From the NCBI GenBank assembly GCA_021784835.1, contig JAJYHI010000010.1, positions 1 through 9,040 on the forward strand: 9,040 bases of DNA, given 5' to 3'. The stretch is from a bacterium. GTDB taxonomy: Bacteria > SZUA-79 > Acidulodesulfobacterales > Acidulodesulfobacteraceae. Position 1 is the stretch's first letter; each line of letters starts with the position of its first letter. The notes under the pieces are model-generated. The model made no database searches. It was not told where the DNA came from and was given only the letters and a program-made list of their open reading frames with translations. This document shows, one piece after another, positions 1 through 6,862 of the stretch. The translations under genes were made by a program, and so were the position numbers.

Positions 1-518
1 TTTACGCGGTAAAAGCGTCAAAGGCTTCGGTTAAAAAAGCGGCGAGCGGATACTTCCCTGCTTTTAACGCCGATTTTTCATATACCGGACAAAATTCTTC
101 ATTTCCTTTGAATAGAAATTATTCGGCTGGGCTGTCTGTCTCAATACCTATTTTTAACGGTTTTTTGACGCAAAATCAGATAGATTATTCTAAAGCCGTA
201 TTAAACGGCAGCATCTGGAATGAAAAACTGACGGAAAATAATCTTATCTATAGCATATCAAGCGATTATTACGCCGTCAATAATCAGTATTTAACGGTTC
301 AGGCTCTTAAATCTTCCGAAAATGCTTCAAAACTTGCCTACACGCTGGCTCTAAAAAGCTATGAGGTGGGAGTCGGGTCTATGGTTCAGCTAGTAACGGC
401 AAATGCTCAGTATATTTCATCCGTAACAAGCTACATAAACGGCGAATATACTTATTTTTATCTGAAAGCTAAGCTTTATTCCGACCTCGGTTTAACGGTA
501 GAACATTATATAAAATAA
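1..518 (+). CDS. TolC-family outer-membrane efflux protein (5' end missing)
   Basis: C-terminal part of an outer-membrane channel of the TolC/OEP family, which forms the exit duct of tripartite pumps. The reading frame is open from base 3, so the gene begins before the window. The TTG at 108 is inside the domain and is not a start. Visible hallmarks are a helix ending in a GYFPAFNADFSYTG-like stretch (helix to beta-strand, where the 'GxxPxl' motif of the family sits), then the strand SVSIPIFNGF, and a long helical hairpin ending in YEVGVGSMVQLVTANAQY, the typical 'Y..G..s..dll.aq..l' repeat end. Just under 175 residues are present of a usual 420-480. The adaptor and ABC genes follow directly on the same strand, so this is very probably the matching channel of that pump. 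The family call is firm; the substrate cannot be read from this gene. Confidence 0.9.
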   Translation, partial: YAVKASKASVKKAASGYFPAFNADFSYTGQNSSFPLNRNYSAGLSVSIPIFNGFLTQNQIDYSKAVLNGSIWNEKLTENNLIYSISSDYYAVNNQYLTVQALKSSENASKLAYTLALKSYEVGVGSMVQLVTANAQYISSVTSYINGEYTYFYLKAKLYSDLGLTVEHYIK

Positions 519-529
519 TAAAGAACTGG

Positions 530-549
530 ATTCCTGCCTGAGCAGGAAT
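530..549. repeat. Perfect 8-bp inverted repeat, ATTCC...GGAAT type
   Basis: Arms ATTCCTGC (530-537) and GCAGGAAT (542-549) are perfect reverse complements around the loop CTGA. The element sits in the 50-odd bases between the channel and adaptor genes. Its outer bases, TGG before and GACA after, match the look of widespread dispersed repeats of the form TGGATTCC...GGAATGACA, similar in outline to Neisseria dRS3 (ATTCC-N-GGAAT). No run of T follows either arm, so it is a poor intrinsic terminator. In mRNA it would be a stable hairpin just upstream of the adaptor ribosome-binding site and could set relative expression or mRNA stability. Only one copy is in the window. Confidence 0.75.
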
Positions 550-558
550 GACAAGAAT

Positions 559-565
559 AAGGTGG
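559..565 (+). promoter_or_regulatory. Ribosome-binding site fixing the macA start
   Basis: AAGGTGG, one mismatch from the ideal AAGGAGG, lies five bases before ATG 571. The alternative GTG start at 562 falls inside this site and has no such sequence in front of it, so ATG 571 is preferred. Confidence 0.65.
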
Positions 566-570
566 AAAAA

Positions 571-1761
571 ATGTGGAAAAATAAAAAAATAATCGTAACG
601 GCCGTTGCAGTATTAATTTTAATATCGGCCGCTTCTTACTTCATAATAAGAACAAGAACTAAAAAACCGTCTTACGAATTATATGCCGTAAAACCCATTA
701 CTATACAGAAATATATAGCAACTACAGGAACCGCAAATCCTATTAACACTATAAACGTAGGAGCGCAAGTATCGGGAATATTCACTAAACTTTACGTATG
801 GTATAATTCGATAGTAAAAAAGGGTCAGCTTCTTGCAGAAATAGACCCTACTCCGTTTATCCAGAAGGTTGACCAGGATAAAGCCAACCTCGAATCGGCA
901 AGGGCAAGCGTTTTAAAGCAAAAAGCGATTTTAGCCTATGATAAACTCACATATATCAGAGACGAAAAATTATGGAAAGAAAACCTTATAGCCCATCAGA
1001 CGGAACAGAACGCTTACAGCGTCTATCTTCAGGATATTGCACAGCTTAAATATCTAACCGATGCGGCAAACGCGGCAACGGCGCAGTTGGCGCAGGATGA
1101 AACAAACCTTTCCTATACAAAGATATATTCGCCGGTTAACGGCATAATAATAAACGTAAGCGTAGTAGTAGGACAGACCGTAGCCTCTACTTTTCAGACC
1201 CCGAGCCTTTTTACCGTAGGAGAAGATATTACGAAAATGGAAATAGATACTACTACCAACGAAGCCGACCTCGGCGGGATAAAAAAGGGGGATAAAGCAT
1301 CTTTTACGGTATATGCTTACCCTGATAAGACTATCCGGGGATATGTCCATAACGTCAGGATTAATCCCACAACCGTTTCAGGGGTAGTAAGCTACAACGT
1401 CACTATATTTTTCGACAACAAGAACGGCTTGGTACTTCCGGGTATGACGGCAATCGCTAAAATTTACGTTTCAAAAAAAGAAGGCGTCCTCGGCGTGCCT
1501 AATTCGGCTTTGAGATTTATTCCGACGGGGGAAAATCAACAAGTTTTAAATAATTTATCTAAAAAATTAAAAGCCGGCGAAGGGGTCGTATGGATATTAA
1601 AAAACAAAACGCCCGAACCCGTAATAGTAAAGTTAGGCATAAACAACGACGAATATACCGAGGTTATCTCCAACGATATTAAATCAGGGACCGAGGTAAT
1701 AACCGGGTTAATATCCGGCGGGCAAACGCAGGCCGCGCCGGGAAGAAAAATGTTCTTCTAA
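571..1761 (+). CDS. macA: MacA-like periplasmic adaptor (HlyD/RND-MFP family)
   Basis: Membrane-fusion subunit that links an inner-membrane MacB-type ABC transporter to a TolC-type channel. It has 396 residues from ATG 571, close to E. coli MacA (about 370). A basic N-terminus (MWKNKK) and a hydrophobic segment at about residues 7-26 give an inner-membrane anchor with no lipobox. Next comes the first half of the biotinyl-lipoyl domain (VGAQVSGIFTKLYVWYNSIV, then KKGQLLAEIDP), an alpha-helical hairpin (about 95-180, rich in A, Q and K), the second lipoyl half (YTKIYSPVNGIIINVSVVVG), a beta-barrel domain and a membrane-proximal domain ending in a G-rich, basic tail. The phrase 'QVSG.....V..N..VKKGQLLAEIDP' is characteristic of MacA rather than AcrA. 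A GTG start nine bases upstream (562) is possible but lacks its own ribosome-binding site. The ATPase gene starts 15 bases after the stop, so the two are co-transcribed. Confidence 0.92.
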   Translation: MWKNKKIIVTAVAVLILISAASYFIIRTRTKKPSYELYAVKPITIQKYIATTGTANPINTINVGAQVSGIFTKLYVWYNSIVKKGQLLAEIDPTPFIQKVDQDKANLESARASVLKQKAILAYDKLTYIRDEKLWKENLIAHQTEQNAYSVYLQDIAQLKYLTDAANAATAQLAQDETNLSYTKIYSPVNGIIINVSVVVGQTVASTFQTPSLFTVGEDITKMEIDTTTNEADLGGIKKGDKASFTVYAYPDKTIRGYVHNVRINPTTVSGVVSYNVTIFFDNKNGLVLPGMTAIAKIYVSKKEGVLGVPNSALRFIPTGENQQVLNNLSKKLKAGEGVVWILKNKTPEPVIVKLGINNDEYTEVISNDIKSGTEVITGLISGGQTQAAPGRKMFF

Positions 1762-1776
1762 CGGTAATTATATAAT

Positions 1777-2496
1777 ATGGCAAACGGCTATGATATTCGG
1801 GACAATGTTCCTTTGATAAAGCTTGAAAATATCGGAATGGTCTATAAAATCGGGGATATTGCCTATGAAGTGCTAAAAGGCATTAATCTGACGATTGAAA
1901 ATGGAGAATTCGTTTCCATAATGGGAGCGTCGGGCTCCGGCAAATCCACCCTGATGAATATATTAGGATGCCTCGACAAGCCGACGTCGGGAAGTTATTT
2001 TCTCGAAGGTAAAGACGTTGCGGGGTTAACCTCGGATGAACTTGCCGAAATCAGAAATAAAAAAATAGGCTTCGTATTTCAGGGCTTCAACCTTATACAG
2101 AGGCTGTCAATTATTGAAAACGTTATGCTGCCGCTTTATTATTCCGGCCTCCATTCTAAAAATTCCGAGGAAATGGCAGTGGAAGCGTTAAAACTAGTTG
2201 ACCTTTCCGAAAAAGGAAATAAATTCCCTAACCAGATATCCGGCGGAGAACAGCAGAGAGTAGCTATCGCAAGAGCCGTAGTAAACAATGCTCCTATAAT
2301 TATGGCGGATGAGCCGACCGGCAATCTTGATTCGGTGAGGGGGGCGGACGTTATGAATTTTTTCGGAAAAATAAATGCCGAGAGAGGAGCCACTATTATT
2401 CTGGTAACGCACGATAGGCATATAGCGGGTTACGGCAGAAGACTCGTTACGGTTAAAGACGGAATGATTATATCTTCCGACGTTATAAACATATAA
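1777..2496 (+). CDS. macB: MacB-type ABC transporter ATP-binding subunit (LolD/MacB/YbbA class)
   Basis: Cytoplasmic ATPase that drives the MacB-like permease encoded next. All nucleotide-binding motifs are intact: Walker A GASGSGKST (residues 50-58), Q-loop Gln102 (FVFQGFNL), signature ISGGEQQR (154-161), Walker B IIMADEP (174-180, catalytic Glu179), D-loop GNLDS and switch His212 (VTHD). The length of 239 residues is normal for stand-alone ATPases of this class. The sentence 'DEPTGNLDS' and the LNxLGcLDkPTsG-like segment after Walker A place it in the LolD/MacB/FtsE branch. In E. coli MacB this domain is fused to the permease; here it is a separate gene, as in many other bacteria. The start ATG 1777 lacks a clear Shine-Dalgarno sequence, suggesting translational coupling to the adaptor 15 bases upstream. 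Transported substrate is unknown: macrolides, peptides, lipoproteins, siderophores and heme precursors are all known for the family. Confidence 0.95.
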   Translation: MANGYDIRDNVPLIKLENIGMVYKIGDIAYEVLKGINLTIENGEFVSIMGASGSGKSTLMNILGCLDKPTSGSYFLEGKDVAGLTSDELAEIRNKKIGFVFQGFNLIQRLSIIENVMLPLYYSGLHSKNSEEMAVEALKLVDLSEKGNKFPNQISGGEQQRVAIARAVVNNAPIIMADEPTGNLDSVRGADVMNFFGKINAERGATIILVTHDRHIAGYGRRLVTVKDGMIISSDVINI

Positions 2497-2533
2497 AAAA
2501 TTAAACATTTTAGAACATAAATATTCCGAAAAG

Positions 2534-3778
2534 ATGAATAATGATAAAGAAAATAGGGTTAAATTTGCATTTTTTTTAGACCTTGAGTCCGCTTATAAAA
2601 CTCTGTTGAGAAATAAAATAAGGTCGTTTTTGACGATACTTGGAATTATTATAGGCGTAGGTTCAGTTATAGCAACGGTAAGCATAGGACAGGGAGCTTC
2701 GAGGGCTATACAAAACTCTATAAATTCAATGGGGTCGAATCTGCTTATAATACTTCCGGGTTCATCCTCCCTCGGCGGGATACACAGCGGTTTCGGCGTT
2801 CTGCCTACGCTGACGCTGAACGATGCCTATGCAATCAGAAAACTTCCGGCCGTAAAAACCGATTCGGGAATGCTCGGTATGGCTCAGCAGGTCATATGGC
2901 GGGGAAACAACTGGTCAACATTGATTAACGGGGCAAACTCTTCATTTACGGTAATAAGAGCCTGGTCCGTAGCAAAAGGCACCTTTTTTACTCCGCAGCA
3001 GGTAGCGTCGGCGGCAAACGTCGCAGTCATAGGAAACACCGCCGCTACCGAACTTTTTGGACTCATAAACCCAATTGGACGGATAATACTTATACATAAT
3101 GTTCCGTTTACTGTAATAGGGCTTTTATCCGTTAAAGGATTTAACGCTTTCGGCCAGGACCAGGACGATACGGTGGTAATACCCATAACTACTATGCTGG
3201 AGAAAATTGCCGGAACGACCTGGGTGCATGCTATAGCCGTATCCGCAAAATCCAATAAAGATACGGTAACGGCAGAGTCTGAAATTACGGCGCTTTTAAG
3301 ACAAAGGCATCATATACCTCTTCATAAACCCGACGACTTTTTCGTCAGGAATCTTACAGAACTCGCGGCAACCGCAAACTCGAGCGCAAACACTTTTACG
3401 ATACTTTTAGCAAGCATAGCCGCCGTTTCTCTGCTGGTAGGGGGCATAGGCATAATGAACATAATGCTTGTTTCCGTTACCGAGAGAACCAAAGAAATCG
3501 GCATAAGAATGGCGATAGGCGCGAAGAAATCGGATATTCTAAAGCAGTTTCTGATAGAATCTTCCGTATTAAGCCTTTTCGGCGGAATACTCGGCATAGG
3601 TCTCGGCTTTGGAATTTCAAGCGCAATTTCGGCTTTTTCTCCGCTTAAAACTATCGTTACTACCGAACCGATAATAATCTCCCTCGTTTTTTCTTTGTGC
3701 GTAGGAATATTTTTCGGCTTTTATCCCGCATATAAAGCCTCGCGTATGAACCCCGTCGAAGCGCTGAGATACGAATAA
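2534..3778 (+). CDS. macB: MacB-type ABC transporter permease (FtsX-like, MacB periplasmic core domain)
   Basis: Inner-membrane mechanotransmission permease, working as a dimer with the preceding ATPase. Its 414 residues fit the family. Layout: cytoplasmic N-terminal helix with the signature LRNKIRSFLTILGIIIGV; TM1 about 31-51; large MacB periplasmic core domain about 52-285; TM2 about 287-312 (ASIAAVSLLVGGIGIMNIML); coupling stretch TERTKEIGIRMAIGAKKSDI (316-335); TM3 about 338-362; TM4 about 378-400; and the canonical end PVEALRYE. All four helices and the conserved cytoplasmic motifs are intact, so the gene looks functional. The start follows the ATPase stop by 37 bases; the upstream sequence shows no good ribosome-binding site, and other in-frame starts nearby are no better. 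Together with the two genes before it and the channel, it makes a complete MacAB-TolC-like system. Confidence 0.95.
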   Translation: MNNDKENRVKFAFFLDLESAYKTLLRNKIRSFLTILGIIIGVGSVIATVSIGQGASRAIQNSINSMGSNLLIILPGSSSLGGIHSGFGVLPTLTLNDAYAIRKLPAVKTDSGMLGMAQQVIWRGNNWSTLINGANSSFTVIRAWSVAKGTFFTPQQVASAANVAVIGNTAATELFGLINPIGRIILIHNVPFTVIGLLSVKGFNAFGQDQDDTVVIPITTMLEKIAGTTWVHAIAVSAKSNKDTVTAESEITALLRQRHHIPLHKPDDFFVRNLTELAATANSSANTFTILLASIAAVSLLVGGIGIMNIMLVSVTERTKEIGIRMAIGAKKSDILKQFLIESSVLSLFGGILGIGLGFGISSAISAFSPLKTIVTTEPIIISLVFSLCVGIFFGFYPAYKASRMNPVEALRYE

Positions 3779-3830
3779 TATTATTTTATTGCTTCATTTG
3801 TAGTCTATTAATAATCAGTTTAAATTACTG

Positions 3831-3867
3831 TTTTATAATATAAAAATATAAATTAAATATTATAAAA
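3831..3867. repeat. Perfect 11-bp all-AT inverted repeat before the sulfotransferase gene
   Basis: TTTTATAATAT (3831-3841) and ATATTATAAAA (3857-3867) are exact reverse complements around a 15-base AT spacer, ending two bases before ATG 3870. The gap from 3779 is almost pure A/T, so part of the match could be chance, but an unbroken 11-bp match at this position is notable. It overlaps a TATAAT hexamer and may be an operator or a leader hairpin. No GC-rich terminator hairpin for the upstream operon is visible in the gap. Confidence 0.45.
3834..3839 (+). promoter_or_regulatory. Possible -10 hexamer for the sulfotransferase gene
   Basis: A consensus TATAAT lies 30 bases before ATG 3870. No convincing -35 is found 16-18 bases upstream, and the region is so AT-rich that a chance match is likely. 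Weak evidence for a separate promoter. Confidence 0.25.
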
Positions 3868-3869
3868 TC

Positions 3870-4979
3870 ATGAAAAAGAAAATAATCCTGCATATCGGAA
3901 CCCATAAAACCGGTACGACGGCTTTACAGAGTACGCTTTCTATTAATGATAAATATCTTAAGGACAACGGAGTGCTATATCCTTCTGCCGGAAGATTAGG
4001 CAGATTTGGCGGACACCACAATATTGCAGCTCAGCTGAACAATGATACTAATACTTTTAAAAAGAAATACGGCACGCTTGAAGACCTCTGCGCAGAGATA
4101 AAAAAAACTAATTTTCCTACCGTAATAATCAGTTCGGAAAGTTTGCAGTGCTTATATTCTAAACCCGATAAGCTCCGAATTTTAAATAATTGTTTTGAGC
4201 GGTATGGCTATATCACGGAAGTAATAATATTCTTAAGGAATCAGATTTCGTATATGGAAAAACTATACAGGGAACTGCTCAAATACGGACTGGATATAAC
4301 TTTTGAAGAATATGCGGAAGAAATTTTAGATTCCGGTAAATTTATTTATAACCGTACGGAAAATTTAGAAATATTTTCATTTATATATGAGGATATAATA
4401 AAGGGGTTTGCGGAAGTATTCGGCGAAAAAAACATACGCTGCACGCAATATGTATATCCGGTAGAGCCGGCATTTTTTAAGGCGGTCGGTTTGTGCGGCT
4501 TATACTCAAATCTAAGACCGGTTAAACGTGCTAATTTAATAAATAAAACCTTGCCGCTAATAAAGTCTGTCGCTTTAGAATATTACAACAAGACGGCATC
4601 AACAATGGAAATAACCGACAAACTGAAGCAAATCGGCAGAAATCATATTATAAGCTGGCCGATTCCTCCTTCCGTTGAATATCCGGTTGCGCCTTACTTA
4701 TGCCGAATAGAAACGCAACCGTTTATTGAAAAATTTAGGCGGTTCAATGTCCGCCTCGATAATAATTATGGTTTAGCTCTGTCAAATTATAATGAATACT
4801 GTGCCCTGTCTGAAACACGGCAAATTAATAAATATAGCCGCTATAACGGTTATCCTGCCGACGTCGAGATATTGATAAACAAAGCTCTTAAAATAAGCAA
4901 TCTTCCACTAATAGCCGGAAAAGCTCTGCGCAAATTTCACAAATTTTCAAGCCCTTTGAAAAGAATATTATATTATTGA
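3870..4979 (+). CDS. Sulfotransferase-like protein (PAPS-binding P-loop fold)
   Basis: Probable cytoplasmic sulfotransferase of 369 residues. The N-terminus LHIGTHKTGTTALQ (7-20) is the 5'-phosphosulfate-binding loop typical of PAPS-dependent sulfotransferases. GHHNIA (48-53), the strand TVIISSESL (84-92) and EVIIFLRNQISYMEKLYREL (117-136), which carries the Arg123/Ser127-type 3'-phosphate-binding motif, match the bacterial 'IGxxKTGTT' families annotated as sulfotransferase or hypothetical. The C-terminal half (about 200-369) is not recognisable to me and is rich in Asn, Tyr and Lys. There is no signal peptide or membrane segment. Such enzymes usually sulfate surface polysaccharides or glycolipids, but no glycosyltransferase, PAPS synthase or capsule gene is next to it, so the acceptor is unknown. 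It lies 91 bases after the efflux operon on the same strand and converges on the next gene. No ribosome-binding site precedes ATG 3870. The fold call is good; the reaction is inferred. Confidence 0.75.
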   Translation: MKKKIILHIGTHKTGTTALQSTLSINDKYLKDNGVLYPSAGRLGRFGGHHNIAAQLNNDTNTFKKKYGTLEDLCAEIKKTNFPTVIISSESLQCLYSKPDKLRILNNCFERYGYITEVIIFLRNQISYMEKLYRELLKYGLDITFEEYAEEILDSGKFIYNRTENLEIFSFIYEDIIKGFAEVFGEKNIRCTQYVYPVEPAFFKAVGLCGLYSNLRPVKRANLINKTLPLIKSVALEYYNKTASTMEITDKLKQIGRNHIISWPIPPSVEYPVAPYLCRIETQPFIEKFRRFNVRLDNNYGLALSNYNEYCALSETRQINKYSRYNGYPADVEILINKALKISNLPLIAGKALRKFHKFSSPLKRILYY

Positions 4980-5030
4980 TTAATCGACTGCAAGTAAATG
5001 TTTCAGGTAATTTTGTATTTCATCGTCATT

Positions 5031-5594
5031 TTATCGTCTGCCGTGAAATGCGAAACCGCCTCTCCCTCTGAAACCTCCCCAGCCACGGTATAAAAAGCCT
5101 CCTATAATAACTCCCCCTAAAATGCCGGGAACCAAATAATCCGGATAAGGGTAGGCGTAATACGGATACGGAACCGGATAAGGATAAGGTTCGGGAACGA
5201 CAACCGGCTGAGGAGATGTAGCGGCGGGATATTCAGCCGCATTCTGGGAAGGTATTACAACAACGTTGTAGCCGTTTGATTGCAATACGCTTAAAATATT
5301 GCTCGATATATTTCCGTTCGGAACTACAAGTAAAGTCGTTTCCTTGCCCGGCTTATTAATCTGTCCGTAATTTATGACGTAATTTGCATTTTGCGGAGAC
5401 GTTACTATTATGTATCCGTTTACCTTTAATATGTTTATAATATTGGCGGATACATTTCCTTTAGGATACACAAATACGGTAGTCGAATTGTTAGCGGCGT
5501 AGGATTTGCCGCTATAACATAACGCAATAATAATCGATGATGCAAATAGAATAAACATAAGGCTCTTAAGTAAAATATCAACAAATTTTTTCAT
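5031..5594 (-). CDS. Exported protein with two internal repeats, Pro/Tyr-rich linker and Gly/Arg-rich tail
   Basis: I do not recognise a named family. The 187-residue product starts with a signal peptide (MKKF..., hydrophobic core about 8-28, likely cleavage after SYA, residue 33). Two copies of a unit of about 33 residues follow: 38-70 and 86-119. Both read TT-x-x-V-x-P-x-G-N-[VI]-S-x-N-I-x-x-[IV]-L-x-x-NGY and end in QNA, with one single-residue indel and a 48-residue period. Residues about 129-152 form a Pro/Tyr-rich linker (PYPYPVPYPYYAYPYP), then a glycine-rich hydrophobic patch (GILGGVIIGG, 157-166) and a basic Gly/Arg/aromatic tail ending FHGRR. The repeat pattern (strand, N-x-S turn, helix, strand) suggests a small alpha/beta fold. 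It lies 44 bases downstream of the histidine kinase on the same strand, so it is probably co-transcribed with that two-component system. A cell-envelope or periplasmic role is inferred, no more. Confidence 0.8.
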   Translation of the reverse strand: MKKFVDILLKSLMFILFASSIIIALCYSGKSYAANNSTTVFVYPKGNVSANIINILKVNGYIIVTSPQNANYVINYGQINKPGKETTLLVVPNGNISSNILSVLQSNGYNVVVIPSQNAAEYPAATSPQPVVVPEPYPYPVPYPYYAYPYPDYLVPGILGGVIIGGFLYRGWGGFRGRGGFAFHGRR

Positions 5595-5600
5595 TTTTTT

Positions 5601-5606
5601 ACCTCA
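5601..5606 (-). promoter_or_regulatory. Ribosome-binding site for the repeat/Gly-Arg protein
   Basis: On the minus strand TGAGGT sits six bases before the ATG at 5594, a good Shine-Dalgarno match that supports this start. The gene therefore has its own translation signal although it follows the kinase gene closely. Confidence 0.6.
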
Positions 5607-5638
5607 AAATAAAATTAATAAATATAAACTATAAACTT

Positions 5639-6862
5639 TTATATCAGTAAAGAGTTTATGTCTATAGAAAATATATTTTTACCTTCTTTATAACAGTATA
5701 TTATACCGAGACCGTGCTTCTCGAGTATTTGTTTTGTTATATATAAGCCGAGACCGAAACCGTCTTTATTTTTTACGGATTGGTCTTTTAAAAACGGTTC
5801 AAAAATAAGGTCCTCGGATATTGACGGCTTATTTCCGCTATTAGCAAAAGTCAATACGCCTTTTTCTATTTTAACGGCCACGCTTTTATCGCCGCTGAAT
5901 TTAATTCCGTTGTCGAGCAGGTTCTTAACCGCTATAACAAGCATTTCGGAATCGCCTCTTATTATGTAATCTCTGTCGGCGGTCAAACCGACTTTAGAAT
6001 CTAAATTATCGGTAAAAAGAAGCGTCTCGGCTTTGCCTATTATATCGTCTAAACTGCATGGGGACATATTAAGTTTTACGCCTGCAATTGCTATTTTTTC
6101 CGCAGCAAAAAGTTCATTTATGAGCAATTCAAGTCTTGCGAATATGTTCGAAAATATTTTTTTCTTATCGGCTTTTTCGTTTTCTAAAAGCTCAAGCGCT
6201 ATCTTTCCTTTAGTTATAGGAGTTTTAAGTTCATGGGCGATATTTCTTATAAACCATACTCTGGCGTTTAAATTTCTTTTAATATTATTAACGGCATCTT
6301 TAAGTTCTCTTGCTATATATCCAATTTCGTCTTTCCTTTTTACATATTCCTCTAAATCGATATTCATATTCCCCTTTTTAAATTCTTCCATTTTTTTCCT
6401 GAACTTACTCAGCGGCAGTATCGACCGGTATATGCCGATATATAAGAAAACAAGGATAAGATTTAGCCCTGCCCAAACAAAAAGCAAAATTCTCTGCGGA
6501 TTGGCGCTTTCGTTTCTTTTCACTAAAATATTTCCGCTTTTTGACTGCAAATATAAGTATTCGCCTCCGTTAAACTTCAATAATTCTATATAGTATCTTA
6601 GCCTTGGCATTCTTTTCTTAAAGACTACCGTGCCTCTTTTTAAAATTACATCCTCGGTTTTCCGGCTTTTTACCGGAATGATGCTGTTTGATTTATTTTC
6701 CCGTATTGCGCCCGTCTTTGCCAGAAACACCGTCTGCCTTATAAAATGAAACATTTCCGTGCGGTTGACTGCCCTGCGCACTAAAATAAAAAATGACAGC
6801 AGTATCGTAAAGATTATAATAAAAACGATATTTATTTTAAATAAAACCGAATGCCTATTCAT
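5639..6862 (-). CDS. Sensor histidine kinase, ArsS-like
   Basis: Membrane sensor of a two-component system, 407 residues. TM1 about 10-29; periplasmic sensor about 30-124; TM2 about 125-147; HAMP-like linker about 147-199; dimerisation domain with phospho-acceptor His210 in RNIAHELKTPITKGKI; ATPase domain with N-box VKNLLDNGIKFS (312-323), F-box IFEPF (353-357) and G2 box GFGLGLYI (368-375). The H-box wording '.RNIAHELKTPITKGKI' is what I associate with the ArsS family, whose Helicobacter member takes part in acid response. The G1 box is unusual: NSGNKP, with Asn341 where most kinases have Asp. The sensor region is basic and contains only one histidine (His39) and no cysteine. The gene overlaps the response-regulator gene by 8 bp, so translation is coupled. 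The signal is unknown; acid, metal or envelope stress are all possible. Confidence 0.92.
   Translation of the reverse strand: MNRHSVLFKINIVFIIIFTILLSFFILVRRAVNRTEMFHFIRQTVFLAKTGAIRENKSNSIIPVKSRKTEDVILKRGTVVFKKRMPRLRYYIELLKFNGGEYLYLQSKSGNILVKRNESANPQRILLFVWAGLNLILVFLYIGIYRSILPLSKFRKKMEEFKKGNMNIDLEEYVKRKDEIGYIARELKDAVNNIKRNLNARVWFIRNIAHELKTPITKGKIALELLENEKADKKKIFSNIFARLELLINELFAAEKIAIAGVKLNMSPCSLDDIIGKAETLLFTDNLDSKVGLTADRDYIIRGDSEMLVIAVKNLLDNGIKFSGDKSVAVKIEKGVLTFANSGNKPSISEDLIFEPFLKDQSVKNKDGFGLGLYITKQILEKHGLGIIYCYKEGKNIFSIDINSLLI

Noticed and set aside
108..518. Separate gene starting at TTG 108
   Set aside because: The same frame is open back to base 3 and encodes matching TolC-family sequence, so TTG 108 is an internal codon of a gene cut by the window edge.
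562..570. GTG 562 as the adaptor start
   Set aside because: It lies inside the AAGGTGG ribosome-binding site of ATG 571 and has no such site of its own.
1054..1350. Minus-strand open frame inside macA
   Set aside because: It lies opposite a well-supported adaptor domain, and its protein is Tyr/Arg/Cys-rich without any recognisable motif.
2139..2508. Two overlapping minus-strand open frames opposite the ATPase gene
   Set aside because: They are antisense shadows of the Walker B and signature region; no start signal and no family resemblance.
2884..3597. Minus-strand open frames opposite the permease gene
   Set aside because: Antisense to conserved permease sequence; no ribosome-binding site or motif.
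4980..5030. Terminator between the convergent sulfotransferase and repeat-protein genes
   Set aside because: A hairpin with a T run was expected here, but no convincing stem is visible in these 51 bases.
6033..6593. Plus-strand 186-codon open frame within the kinase region
   Set aside because: It is the antisense of an intact histidine kinase; its Ser/Phe/Leu-rich product is what antisense of Lys/Glu-rich coding gives.
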